Positions 23,789 through 36,884 of a stretch of 64,000 nt of DNA are shown in pieces. Within the stretch, counting starts at the first letter, position 1; each line of letters starts with the position of its first letter. The DNA comes from Marisa cornuarietis (taxonomy: Eukaryota; Mollusca; Gastropoda; Architaenioglossa; Ampullariidae): NCBI GenBank assembly GCA_004794655.1, contig SMMW01000025.1, positions 1,300,001-1,364,000 of the forward strand. The letters run 5' to 3'. Below the pieces are notes generated by a model, which saw only the letters and a list, made by a program, of their open reading frames with translations, was not told the origin of the DNA and did not search any database. Both the position numbers and the translations under genes were made by a program.

Positions 23789-26700
23789 TTACACAGGTTA
23801 TGATTAATTTTCTTAATTCTTTTTAGTAGTAAGGTTTTCCACTTTTTATATCTTGTTCGAAAACTAACATTCTGTAAGCATTGCTAGTGTCTGATCTCAC
23901 TCGTTACAGATAAAAGACCCCACCAAACGAATGGGAACAAAAGCCTCCAAATCAAAGTCACGAGCACGTCACATGACACACGAGTGTTTCGCACGTCACC
24001 GTCATCGCTTAAACCTCGTCGTTACAGACGATCACGTCACTGTCGTAGTTTTAGCCCTTCATTGTGACTACACTCTAGCACGTCACTGTGGCCTTTGACG
24101 ATCTCTGTCGAATTACCTCCACTACGTCACTACCGTTGTCATGAAGACAAATTCACTCCAGTCATCTTCATTTATTTCTTCAATAGTTCCAATGCGGTGT
24201 CGCAATTTACACGCGCGTGTAAACTCTGAACCTCTTCTCTTCACGTCCGCAGGACGATCGATTGCACAGCTTGAAACTGTCCCTCCCACCGCTCTCTAAC
24301 CCCCACATCCCTGGTCCTTTTTTAAAAAAAATTTGAGTTAGAATCTCTTCAGCCGACAACGATACTCGTATTAAACATGGCAGCGCAATCCACGTGCTTT
24401 AGTCGCAGTAATCCGAACGACCTTCCATCGCCATCTGTAAGGGCATCAGCACCGCCATCCACATTAATGTTTGCAAACTATATACTTCAGGCTTGTCGCG
24501 TGATGCCACAAGACGACAGACTGGCTCCTGACTTTGAAGCGTGTTCTGTCAAAAGCAGTTTGTTCTACTTTTCCTACCCCATACCATTCACCTTCCTTCT
24601 CCTCACCATTCACTTCCTCACCTCACCCCAAACTCTGCCTCGCTGATGTTACTGTCGCCATGTTTGTAATATTCCTGAAAGGCAGCAGACACAAGATATC
24701 TGTTAAAAGATGCGCGTTGGAGCTGGATGCTTGCGGTTCAAAGGAATTCTGAGATTTTTGTGAGCTGCATTAATCCCATAATGGCCACAATGTCCCGAAT
24801 AAAAGGTTACGTTCTTTGTGGTGCAAAACGCGAATCCCTTGATGTAATTTATCTCCCTTAACAACAACAAAATTGAAGAGAAAATCAGACAATTAGTTTT
24901 TTGTTTCAACTGCATTGAGTGTTTGTTAATTATTGTTTCCTTTATAAATTTTAGTGTCGAAGAAGGCATTTCTTATGTACTTAGTATTTGCTTCAAGTTC
25001 CTCGCTGGACTTTAAAGATATTTTACAAATAATACTTTCTTTGACTCTTGCTACGAACTACGCTTTCAATTAAACAATGAAACTGTTGACAAACGTTTCA
25101 GCTAGTCTCGAAAAATATTTCTCATTTTCTTTTTCAAAAAAATGCCTGCTACACCTGCTACTCACCTGTACATCTTCTGGTGACATAGGCTAGGGCGTGG
25201 CAGAGGAACTATTTGCGTGTCAGCAGAAATGGGCACATGAATGGATGCGCTGTTATCCACAACAGTTTACTCGATTGACCTTCCACGTTGGCAAACACAC
25301 AGTGTTCTACTTCCTCTTTCATGGTCTTTTGGTGGAAAACCTTCTTGGCTCACAAAAGCTTTTCTTTGGCTGCTTCCGTTTTCCTACGTCTATCACTCCT
25401 TTCCTAATTGCTGTGGATTCTTCTAATTGTAGAAGATTGTGCGCTGTATCCCTGAGAGTTTCCGGAGAGTTGTTTCTCAAGAACATTTTACGCTGCGTTG
25501 TTTTAGGCGTAAATGTCATTCTGGTCCACGCCTGTCAACAGTCATTGTTCAGTTATCAGTCAATAAACTCCTAAGAAGCGCACCCATCAACAAATATCCA
25601 TTGTCCACGTCAGTCTCTCTGATATTTCTCCAAAATGTTTTCTTGCTTTTTTTTCTTTCTTTCTGGTTGTTCTTCCTTCTTTCTTCCCTTACATGTTTCT
25701 TTCTTTGTTTTCATTTATTCGTTCATTCTGTTAATCTTTTGTTTTTTTTATTCTGAAGCATCCCCGAGGCTTATTTATTATTATGTATTTATTTTACGAT
25801 GCAAGTGATTCAAATTTCCGAAATCCCAAATATTCTCGTGTTTCTGAGTCCAACACTTAAACCCTTCCGCCTTCCTCATAGGCAGAAATAGGTGAATCGA
25901 GGTCTCGCCAAAAGATGATTATTCTGACATAGTGAAGCTCACAGCCAGCCATGAGGGAGGTGGGAATGTGTTACTGAGATATTTCCAAGTTCCCCATGAT
26001 GTCACTAACCGCACGGTGTATGTAAAGGTGAGAATGTGGACGTCTTGGAAAACGTGCGTACCTGTGTGCTTGTCCAGAAAACCTGTTCTAACGATAGTTA
26101 TACTTCCACTCTCTTTGGCATTGGCGTTTCATTCATCAAATACGTTATGTTTTCGATCCTCTTTACCTTTAAAATTTTTTTAATAAAACTTACAGGTTCC
26201 TTTTGCAATATCTTATTTTCATGTTAAAACTTTTTAAGCGTGTGGTGTGCTTGCATGGAAGTATGGTGTGTTTTAACCGTTGGATCGTTCCCTATTCCAC
26301 CTTTTCTTTTCATATTTTTGTGTCCTAAGTTGACTTACTTTCACCTTAGATTTCATTCTTCGAGTAAAGTGCGTCTAAACTGGGTCAAAAGGCGATATGA
26401 ACGTTTTAGGGAGAATGCAGCAGCAGGCTCTCTCTCTCTCACACACACACTCTCTCTCCCATTTCGCTACCGAAATTTTCTGCTCAAGATTCAGACCCAA
26501 GTATTTTAGTTTTCCTTCCGTGTGATCAGTTTAAACGGAAACGGATTGCTTTCTCAGCAGCTGCATTTCCCTTCATGCTTTTCTTCAACACATATGCTCC
26601 TATTGCACTTTTTGCTCTTGTTAATGTAGCACTTAGAAAAGTGCAAAATTCCTCCATTCGTGCATCTAGAAAATTCTAAAGCTTTTATGCTTCAGGGCGT

Positions 26701-29700
26701 AGATTTTTGGCTCATGTTGACAGTGTGTCGGTCACAGAGCCTATTGACAGTCGTGAAGAACATTCCTCCAGAAAGATTTTCGGGTAACAAAGTACAAAGA
26801 AGTCGTAATCAGTTTGTGTCCAGTCGAGTGCGAGGACCTGGCATTAAAGTCCATTCCCCCACGACAACTTTCACGTCTCTGTCAAGCGGCGTCCTCCGTC
26901 GAGATGACAATAAGTGGACAAATATGGTGCAATGCTGTCAACGTGAACAGACCTGAGTCCTTCGAACGACATCGCCACTTTCACTCTCTAAATCAGACTT
27001 TTCTTCCAGCCAAGCCATCTTACTCGGCTAGCTGACTTGTTGTCAGGTGAACATTTCCCAACGTTCACGCCTGTAAATGTTAGACATCCAAACTATCAGT
27101 GGGTTCTTCGTAGGTGAAAGATGGAGACTTAGGGAACCAACTTATAAACGTATCACTTAAAAGGTGAACAAGACTGTTTTATTCTTTGCAAAAATAGGGT
27201 AACATACAGGATATCCCCAAAGTGTTATACGTTTATGTCAAGTCGAAAGGGCTGCAAGACAAAATAAAAAACAACTTAGTATAAAACGCGTAATTTTATG
27301 TCTACTTTAAGAATTTAGCAGGTCAATCCAAAGCTTTCCATTCCTTCTTGCTATCCGAAAGATCAAGACCAGATTTTGCGCGTCCTCATAAGTATTTGAT
27401 CGGTTTCCAGAAAATAGTATTTAGAAAATCTGTCCAGAATGGTTGACCTGCCCTGCTACCTTCCGTATTAAAATGTTAAAGGTGGTCGAAAGCATGTGAG
27501 GAAACATTAAAAATTTCGCAATGGAATGATTTTTAAAGAGTGGGCATGCAAATTTAATTAAATACCCCCATCTTTTTCATCGCCATGAAAATTATATTTT
27601 CACACTGTGTCCTTACTGTCCCTAAAGAGCAGATGCAACTGTCTTGAATATTTTTCAGCTGAAATCTTGTTAATGGTAGGTGAACCTTAGAGGCTGTCAA
27701 TCTTCCATCTGAAAATTATGAGTAGAAAACAATTTGTGCTTCACACAGCTGCTAAGGTTTTTAAATCGGACAACGGGCGAAATGCATCACATTGTTTCCT
27801 GTCGCTAAACACAGCACTGAAGTGCGAACACCTGGTCCCACAGAACTGCCAAGATAATCTTACTTCAACCAAGTTGTTTTTTTCTCTTTTCTAACCCGAT
27901 TTAGTCTCGATTAGTCTGTAGACAAAGTGCGCTATAGTATTAATGTCAGTCAGCCTATCGGGAATTCGTAAAAAAACAGATTCTATGCTAGATGGCAAAT
28001 GCCAAAGTCTGTAGAAGATGGCTTTGATCGGCATCATCGCTGATGAAGGTTTGACTTTGAGCTGAGCCTCCCAACAAACGGTTAAAAATCAATATGACGG
28101 ATACTGTCCTGAACGATCTGTGAGGGGACTCACGAACAGTCCTAGCAAACATTCTGTACGGGTAAGGAATATAACAAACACAGCCAGTTGGTAACTTTCT
28201 GATCCCATTCATTTTTATTCTAAGACCACGCGTCTCTGAAAAAAAACACGTCATTCAAAGTGATTTCAAAGCCTATCCACTAAAGCAGATTTCTTATAAA
28301 ATATAACACGCCCGTTAGAGCCGAATGCCTTGTGAGCTTTCAGGCAGTCTTTTGAGCAGTTTCCTCGTAAATAAATAAATACCAAACACTCGCTTGTGCT
28401 GAATAGTCCTAATCAAAAGAATAGGTTGCAAATTATATAACTATCCTTTATAGCCGTTTTGTTTTTAAAAAAAAATAGATTAGAAAAGAAATTTGGGCTC
28501 AGTAATTGTAGGAGTGTTCTGATGCATTCGGCTAAATGATTCATAAATTGTTTTCAGTCGCCCTACTTCTGTTCTTCTGTGTTTGCACTCTGACCCAACC
28601 TACTCTCCCACTTTGTTCAATTGATTTCTATGGGGTTTGTATTGATTGGATACGCTTAATTATTTCTTTATTGAGGGCAGGTGCAGAAATAGTCGTAAAC
28701 ATATCTGCAAATTGTCTTTTAGGATCACCCACGAAGCGAAAGTATCTAGAACAATACAAGAGGAAACGATGCCAACATATCTTGCCCTCTGCGAGATATT
28801 ATCTGTTTTCAGTCCATTTAATCGGCTGGGAATGCCATTATTTTCATCTCTTTAAGACTAATTCTTCGGCGGTTTGTAAGATAGGAATGACTTGACTGTT
28901 CGTTTGCTTCACTACTTCAGTCCTTCAGCACGCGTCTAAAAAAGTCGACAAACCATTGGTCTCAAAATTTCTCATTGTAAAATTGTTTATAGAGAGCATA
29001 GGACATTTTTCAAATCAAAACAGACAGAGATAAATGATCTTTCTGCAGACTCTTTTCAGAAATCACTTTTAAGAAAGATCTCTTCATCTCGAGCAATTAC
29101 TGCGCCGGGAATTTTTAAATGTCGGTATCGGAGAATCAAATTCGCTCGGAAAAAGCACGTCCAGTATCAGAAGCCATCAGGAAGAGCAATCCTTCAAACG
29201 ATCACACAATTATGTAGACTGTCAAGATTTGTAACTCTGCCATGGACATCTCGATTAAACTGTTATTCTGATTGCTTATGTGATTAATTGAATTTTTACG
29301 TGGGTGTTGGTCAATCAGTCGGTCGGTTGGTTGATTGGTTGGTTGGTTTGTTTGTTAGTTTTAGTGTTTCATGTATTTATCATAGGTTGTGTGTATTTTT
29401 AACTTTAAATAACAAATGTATGAAGTAAATTGTTTTAAACTCAGCACCAACGCTAGCCACGAAGCTTATAATAACATTCCTGCAACAAACTTTAACCTGA
29501 AATTTCACGGAGATGTCGATTGTTCTCAATTCGTAAACCTTCCATTTGAGTCATGTCCAGAACCTCATGCGCACCGTGGTTATTTAACATAGGTACAAAC
29601 GTTATCTCACACTTGCTATAATAAAATGCTGTCAGTTTCCTTAATGGTAGATATCTCGAGAAATACAGTATTTCACCAGCATATTTTAACTTGCATGAGT

Positions 29701-29869
29701 CAGGTGTTTGTGATAGACTCATTTGTTCCTTTACTAATCTCTAAACTAACGACCAACGCAGCAGCTGACAAACTACCACTTAGGTCTGTCGAGCTGAGAC
29801 AACCAAGTTCTGCATGCTACATCCAGTCTATTCCATTAAGTTTATCAGTTAGGCTGTTTTTCTCTCTGC
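23789..29869. other. No gene recognised apart from the CACGTCA cluster
   Basis: Short open frames only. A GGTT/GATT-rich tract lies at 29311-29358. No exon can be supported. Confidence 0.55.
23965..24129 (+). promoter_or_regulatory. Five spaced CACGTCA/TACGTCA motifs (ATF/CREB-like)
   Basis: CACGTCA occurs at 23965, 23992, 24033 and 24079, and TACGTCA at 24123. Reversed this is TGACGTG, the core recognised by ATF/CREB/XBP1-type bZIP factors. The spacing of about 41-46 bp for the last four also fits a decayed tandem repeat. No gene start is identified nearby. Confidence 0.35.
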
Positions 29870-30235
29870 ACATCTTTGGGTCAATCACCATCCAAGGCTC
29901 CCTGAAGGACGGTCTTAGATTGTTTTCCTGGTCACATGGTCGAACCAGACCAGCTTGCGCCATTTCACTGTTGTCAGAATGGGTTCTTGGAGGCCCGCCG
30001 GGATGGCGGCCGTGCACTTGCGTTCTATGTAGGTGATTCGATGCAAGTTCCTGGCTCACTTCGTCTAGAATGTCTGAATTCTCTTTTCTGTATCAGCCAG
30101 CACAGTCCACGTCTCTCTTGGGTAGATCAGAATGGTAACTTCAAGGGACGTATGCAGTCAGTACTTGGTTGAAAAATGGTTATGGTGTTGCATCGCCAAA
30201 TCTCTTTCAACCTCGAATAAATTATTAACAAACGA
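29870..30235 (-). mobile_element. LINE relic (same family as 17.8-18.7 kb)
   Basis: The minus strand gives VTILIYPRETWTVLADTEKR, then LHRITYIERKCTAAI, then GLQEPILTTVKWRKLVWFDH and VTRK. This is the ordered ILIYGCETWTLLAD...GPQEPLLATVKRRKLAWFGHVTR signature of the family. Several stops make it a pseudogene. The DNA at 30120-30165 is recognisably homologous to 18470-18515. Confidence 0.75.
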
Positions 30236-30559
30236 TCTCCTGCAAGAACAATAACTGTAGAATTTACACGGTTATGTCACAAGTGCTTCTGTTAGGCTAC
30301 TTAACACACTTTAAAGCAAAACACTAAACCAAAGTAATCCAACATTTAAAATTATTGTGTTTATAAGCTTCTTTTCTCTAATGTATGGATTTATATATAT
30401 ATAAACTAGTTTGTATCTGAGTAAGGCTGGTTGGCTGGATGGATGAATTTCCCTCCCTTCCAACTCCCTTCCACTCCTCTACCCTTTCCTTATCTCTGCT
30501 TGTGCTGATGGCAGCTGGCTAGTTGTTGATCTCATGTAATCATACCAATCACCTAATTT

Positions 30560-30990
30560 TGAATCTAACCGGCGATCGTGACCAACATCAAAGAAGGCTT
30601 CTGCTGCTGCCCGGATCAAGATACAGCCGCCAGCGCCGCTGTCAGGGCTTCCCTCTGCTGCGTTCGTGCTGCTCCATGCTTGATCTTTCCTACCAGCGCG
30701 TGGAGCAGCGCCATAACCGGACGAGCTGAAACATTAAGGCTAGGGGCCAGTAAGAAAACGCCAGGCGACTTGATTTCTGATCGGCGCCCTGCTACAACAA
30801 TGTGGTCACGTGGCAGCTATCATGGTCCATCACCGAAGACTAATGGCGGCAGACGAAGCTATCGACGACATCAGCGATATCGCCTGCGCGCGCGTCCGGC
30901 TACAACGAGGGCAGTAACTCCATCAGGGCCTTGGCTCCTCCCTATAGTGGTGTTTGTTTAGTCTACCGACATGGGGCGCCAAATGTCATC
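30560..30990 (+). other. GC-rich segment ending in a primer-binding-site-like motif
   Basis: The segment is GC-rich compared with its surroundings and ends CCGACA then TGGGGCGCCAAATGTC (30970-30985). A CA-ending terminus followed by TGGNGCGCC is how many LTR retrotransposons place the long terminal repeat and the tRNA primer site. No second LTR and no gag/pol is seen, so this would be a remnant at best. Confidence 0.25.
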
Positions 30991-33017
30991 TTTGATTTTA
31001 TAGCTGATAAGGCCAGTATTCCCACAGCATGAGGTGGACCAGTTTTTTTGGTCCAACAACAACAAAAATAGAATTGCGCACTATGAAGGAGAGAAAGTAA
31101 ATTTTCTGAATTTTGCATTCACCTGTTATAAATGCAGATACATTTAGAAATCACATAACAGACAATGTATAAATTGCACCTCTCCTCTAACCCTTACATG
31201 CTTACAAAATACGTTTTGATGGACTAGAAACTTATAGAAATTATTCCTGTTATCCGATCATTAAGAAAGTCGTTGGTCTCCGTGCATAGCGTTATTAAAA
31301 TGCATATACCTACATGTACAAAATCTTCTGAAAATATGTTTAAATGTTTAATTTTTGCTGCTTGTTACTGATTTCTTTGCTGACTGCTACAATGTTTCAG
31401 CGTTTTCTCGTCAAACGCTCAACGCTGACCCCCAGGGAACTGGGCACCTGTGGGACAGTTATGATGTAAATGTTTACACCCACGTTGACATAATTCTACA
31501 GGAAACTCTCACTCGTCAACTGCTGGTCCAAGAACAAGAGACAACGACAGTACAAGTAAAGCACAACAAGAAAAGAGTTTAATAAACACACAAGTGGCAA
31601 ACTACATACAATAATTCAGCTCATCTAAAGGGATCCTAGTACTCTGTTATCCGTACTTCCAGGCTACAGTACCCGTAATAACCACCATATGCTTTCACAT
31701 ACATACCCCGATTACTTAGTTCTGGCACTTGTTACTGCTGCTCTGGTACATTGAGTTCTTCCTACACCTCAGTCTCTCCACGTTGCGAGTCCACGCTTGT
31801 GATGAGGTGAGTAGTAGGTTTGAATCCTCTCGTAATGCCCCTGTCCGACTGTCCGTCATCACCTTCCACATCGGTCCGCTAACCACCTCAAAGGGTGACG
31901 ACTGCTACCCGGTGACACGGATACCGAGCGCTGTCCCAGTCCAAGCACGATTGTTTGTTCCCCTGATTACACTATTAGCACACGGGGACAAGTTCTGGTC
32001 GCGTAGTCCTTGGATGTTTTACACGACGACAGCTGGCAGTCCCGACGGTCCGTTGTCGCTGACTGGCCCCTTGTGTCAAGGTTCTCTAACCTCAGAGTTC
32101 CGTTTTTCTCATGAGTCTTTGCTCTCCTGGCTCAAGCCCTGGTCTCGAAGAAAAGTCTCTTGGCATTTAAAGAAAGCTGAGGACTTATAACATCAGCCTC
32201 AAATAAATGTTAGCTAAGTGCTCCGCTTGCACTGACGTTGTGTCTTAAAGGAACCTGGGAAGTTCTGATCGTTTACATACAACCATGGAAGCCATTGGAT
32301 GAACACACAGCTTGCATTCCCCAACCAACTAGCCAGCTCGGACAAAGAGGAAGACCATCCCCTCGCCTCCCGAGCAGTAACTAACTCTAGCCCTGCCTGC
32401 AGGTGGCGGGATGGAGAACAAAAACTATTTCTCTCCCCTTGCCATGCGGGTTAATCCCGCGGGTCTGATGTGGCAAGTCTTCCGATGTTTTCTCTCTGTC
32501 CAGACAGGTCCCTCTGTCCTAGACGACGTTTGCACCTCCGCTGGCGGCAGCCGCCTCTACTGTTCTCGCTTCACTTTCCTCTGGCCACTTAAGGCTGTAT
32601 GCCTTACATAAGTGCTTTCTCAAGGCTTGTACACAAGGCCTTTTTAATTAAGTGGTCTTTGGCTGTAGACACGTGGGCAATTTTAGTCTAGACTTTAATT
32701 GTAGGAGCTGTTTCTGTCCCGCTTTGTTACCACATGACAGTGACATAGAACACTTTGTGTTTTGTTTTCATCTCTTTTGCATATTAAGGAAAAAATATAT
32801 TGTTTGCTCTTCCCTGAAATATACTGGTCTAAAGCATAAATTTTCTCCCTTCAGTTACCAATCGGCCTTTTCTGCAAAGGAAACGAAATTTATCTGGACG
32901 CTACATGTCACCCTGCTTGTGCGCAGGTAGTTTTCAAATGCAAATATCTGATTTATAGTTGTTTAGCAGCTTGCTGTATTACAGATACAAAAGCAATCCT
33001 ACAAACACAGATCTTAC
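30991..33017. other. No gene recognised
   Basis: The open frame at 31729-32190 (153 codons, plus) matches no family I know. A 6-bp stem-loop TGGACC/GGTCCA lies near 31037-31057. Confidence 0.5.
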
Positions 33018-33190
33018 AGTGATTGCATGGTGATTAGTGTCTGCGTAGCAGAAGGTCAGTAATTCGAGTCTCAGTCAGGCGTGCCTAGCCCGTTGTTTTT
33101 TCATAGAATGATGGGTAGCTGATTTATCTTATCAGGGGCGGGCGGAAGGTAGGAGGAGAAGATGACACTCTCCCTTCCACATGCTATGGT
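33018..33190 (+). mobile_element. tRNA-derived SINE, 3' end missing
   Basis: Plus-strand A-box-like (GCATGGTGATTAGTG) and B-box-like (AATTCGAGTC) sequences are spaced as in a tRNA. The body that follows (GATGGGTAGCTGA, then a GGAAGGTAGGAGGAG stretch) parallels the body of the SINE at 1793-2071. The family tail is not found. Assignment rests on ordered short matches, so it is less certain than the first copy. Confidence 0.55.
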
Positions 33191-34479
33191 CTGGATACAG
33201 TAAACTATTTATTTTCACTGGTGTGGCTTATCTTTGCGGACATTTTGTGTGTATAAGGGTCAAAAATTCCATTTTTAAATCTACGTAAAATATGTTGAGC
33301 TACTTCTCATCCTCAGTTTATGTGTCCTTCTTCCTAAAATAAAAAAACAAAACTCTGATGCACTCAAAATATGAATTAAAGAAATATATTTTGCTTCATT
33401 ACCGTGTTAATGAAATAAAAAGATCTCTTTGAAGCGGACACAGACGTAGGAGAAAAGGGTTGACAATAAGTCGGACATAAGAGGTAAGAAGAAGAGAAGT
33501 GGGAACAGGATGAACAAAAACACCAGCATGGAGGTTCCCGAGGGCAAGAGACTTGGAGAAAAATGACAGGAGAAAAGATCTCCGAAGGCTGGGGAGTGTC
33601 TTGAACGACTTCACGACTCCCTGGCATGACCCGATTCCCTGCCGAGTCAGTATGTCTTTCACTACAGAATTCACGACTAGTGCCGGTATTTTATTCAGTG
33701 TGGCTGCATCAGCAGCAGACGGCAGGCAAATAAGCGGTGACGCTAGTGGTGGAGAGTGGAGCTCCAAACAGCAAGAACCACTGGCACTGGCTCCCCTTCC
33801 CCCACAAAAAAGCCTGAACAAAGATCAAAGAACAGACCTCTCCTTTGCAGGAAAGATTTTCAAATTAGCATTTCTTTTATGGGTGGGAATGAGAAATTTT
33901 GCTCTGTTCCCTGTCCCTTTAGAGATTCTCAAAGAACATCTAGACTTTCTCTTTTTCGTTTTGGGCCATTTTTTACGCCGAAACGAATGACAAGAACCAT
34001 CGTTTTGATGCATTTACAGTCACAGGAGAGAAACTAGTTGTGGCTTACAGATGTCACTTCCAGTTACTGTAGTTTTCATAGAAAGGCAGTAAAACAAATG
34101 ATAACCAGTTGCAAGCCGGTGATATCCGTCTAGAACGTTGGATATACCGTGGCTGTTACTTCCTTTTGAACACAAATATCGCCTTTATTACCAAGACATG
34201 TTGGCAACATCCACCATAGACCAGGTTTCTAAGCGGATAGCAGTCAGCTAAAATGGGTATAAAATACAGGGTGCACCACAAGTAGGTATAATACACTGAA
34301 AACGCACCTCTTCCTGGAGCATTACTCCTAACACAGTCCACACAATGCTCGTCCTTCTTACTCTCCACCCTTCCTTCCGCTCTTGCTACTTTTCTCCCCA
34401 TCTTTCTCTGCAGAATCACTATATTTTCTATTCCTGTTACTTGGTGCCTTTTTGTGTTTTCTATCTTTGTTTTCTGTTT

Positions 34480-34628
34480 GTCTTCAGTACTGTTGTTTAT
34501 TCTTACGTTCCTCGTGTTCTATCCACTTAGTCCATGTCTCTTCCTTGTTTTAAGCGCTAAGAGCATGCTCTCTATGAGTGTGAATATGCGCTATAAAAAT
34601 CTTCATTAATTATTATTATTATTAATAA
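34480..34628 (+). mobile_element. LINE 3'-UTR footprint (L2/CR1 type) with (ATT)n tail
   Basis: The segment TGCTCTCTATGAGTGTG, then ATGCGCTATAAAAATCTTCA followed by ATTATTATT, has the layout of the 3' end of many L2/CR1-group elements (GCGCTATATAAAT then a trinucleotide tail). No coding remains are recognised upstream. Confidence 0.5.
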
Positions 34629-36622
34629 ATAGATTATCATACTGGACTAGTCCTGTATGGATGCTTTTTGGTCCAAATCTAGGTACACTCCGATGGGAAT
34701 AGTTCAACACACACACACACACACACACCATATTGCACGGCGTTGTAAATAAAAAGAACGCTATTGTTAATGTGTTTCCACACGTGTCTTCGTGCGTGTG
34801 TGTAGACTACAACTTTTTGGTGTAGCCTACATCGGTGCGTTCTCCAACATTTTGGTATCCAAAGTGAGAGAGGTAAGGTTGTGTCTTTGTGACCAAGTGT
34901 ATTTATGTACATACATGCGCTGTTCGTGACCGAGTTCCCGGAGCATACATTGTGAAGATGCCTCTTTTCATCTTGGCGTTAGCCTCTGATTTTTGTGGGG
35001 TTTTTTATCCCAGACTTTACTACTGCTGTTCCTAGCGAACATTTTCTAAGACAGACAATATGGCTTTATGATCAACGATCTCTTTGTGTTCTTTGTCCTA
35101 TACGTGCCATTACTTTTGCGCACGTCTGGAACGTCGAAAAATATTATCATTCTTCCATAGATAAACCTCAACTGATACTTCTGCTCTTCGTAAGCCCTCC
35201 AACACTGATGTTTAAAGGGAAAAAAGGGATTAAATTTCTTTCTCCCTCCTTGTGTGTGTGAGAGCGAGTGAGCGAGCAAGCGCATGCGTATGTGCACGTG
35301 CGTGTGTGTGTGCGCGCGCGAGCGCGTGTGCTGTTCATCGACGGTGCGGACATTGAACATGGTGGACCTGGGTCATGTGTGTTTCAAAGTGCACGTGAGC
35401 AAGAAAAACGTTCCCGTGCTTTGCTTATTAAAGCTGTCGCTGGCAGAGACTTGCCAATGACTGCAAACTGTTTTACCCTAATTTTCCAGAGTCTGTGTTC
35501 TTTTTAAGTAACAATGCGATCATACTACAAAGGGAAGCTGCTCAGAAACACTATCTCCTCGGTTGGCGTCACTAACCAAGGGGCTGTTTGATCTTCTGGA
35601 CGAGCACCGGTGCTGCAAGTAGTGCGCTTCCTTCACAAGCTGGTCGCCCTCTGGGAGGCGATGAACACCCTTGTCTAAAGTAAAAGCAGTTTCTGCCGCT
35701 GTTGTTTTCTGTCTCCACAGGTGTTCCGAGTGGCATGGCAGGAAGCATCACAGAAGCGCGCTAAGCAGACAGGTGCCTGCTCTTTAATTTCGCCTCGCAT
35801 GACTGTAGGCCTGGGCACTGATTAATGGCTGACTGATCAGACCGAAGCGCAATACACTCGCAGGAGGTATGCGAAAGTGTGCATGTGTTCAAGCGTGCAC
35901 AAGAATGAAAGAAAAAAAAAGAAAGAAATTTCGACAGGTAGAAAGTATGTGAGGCGTGGGAGGGAGGGAGGAGAGATAAAGTACTTCTCTTTCTTCTTTC
36001 TCCTATTTAAAAGTCCATGTGTTCTACAAGAAGATGAGCTGTCGTTGAATTACAAGTTTTGCACGCAGACAAACAGCTTCATGTCTCAGACCGTGACTTG
36101 TTCCTCGGGATGAAAAAAATGTCATGCTTGCACGTGACTGCAAGTGTTTTGTTTCTTAATTTGATTAAACCTTGTTGGCTTGTAACTATGAGACCGAGCG
36201 GCGGGCGGGGAGCTTGGTGGTGTGAGCAGTAGAGACGAGACCCCTAGCGACTTCCTAGCGACGCCCGTAGAAATGGTCGACTATGGAAATTCTTGTCCTG
36301 GTGCAAACAAAAAGCCCGGGGGGTGGGAAATGATACAGAGAAACGCTTTAACAAACACCATACAGGGTATGTTTCTTTCGCGTTCTTCCCCTGGGAATGG
36401 CGCTGAGCAGGAACAATGGAGAGAAGGGACCAAAGATTAAGGGGCTGCTGTTACTGGAGTCATCTGGCTGTTGCTAAACGCTGGCTGTACTAGGCCACGT
36501 CATCTTCAACAACTCTCCTTCCTGTTTCTCAACACATGCGCACGTCAGTGTTTAGTTATGATGTTACCGGGTTGTGTTGCCAGCCTAAACAGAGCCATGC
36601 TATTATCTGCGTCGAAAGTCTG

Positions 36623-36624
36623 TT

Positions 36625-36687
<63 letters not shown>
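36623..36687 (+). repeat. (CT)n(CA)n compound microsatellite
   Basis: About six CT then 26 CA units, just beyond the proposed B9D1 3' end. Confidence 0.95.
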
Positions 36688-36689
<2 letters not shown>

Positions 36690-36878
36690 TATCAAAGGGA
36701 GTTAGAGACATATCAGAAAAAAGATGAAATCTGAAACAAACTGCCGTTCTATTTAAAATGCAAAAGAAAATGATAAAAAGATTTTTGTGCAAAATCGCCT
36801 TTAGGTGGAAGCCCTTTCCCTTCCAAACACAACAACAAATAAAATGATGCATCTAATTATTTAATTCTTTTACAAATC

Positions 36879-36884
36879 TTTATT
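36879..36884 (-). terminator. Candidate B9D1 polyadenylation signal (AATAAA)
   Basis: This is the first AATAAA on the minus strand downstream of the B9D1 stop codon and lies in AT-rich sequence. It implies a 3' UTR of roughly 690-720 nt. No transcript evidence is available, so the exact cleavage site is unknown. Confidence 0.45.

Larger units (their letters stand above)
33191..36878. other. No gene recognised; LINE footprint and repeats
   Basis: Overlapping frames on both strands at 33399-33990 are unrecognised. An alternating purine-pyrimidine tract lies at 35260-35331. A purine-rich stretch lies at 35900-35975. Confidence 0.5.

Noticed and set aside
31729..32190. 153-codon plus-strand frame
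   Set aside because: No domain is recognised, there is no splice or promoter context, and length alone is not enough here.
35877..36113. Open frame with basic, Lys-rich start
   Set aside because: It crosses a purine-rich simple tract and shows no domain or splice context.
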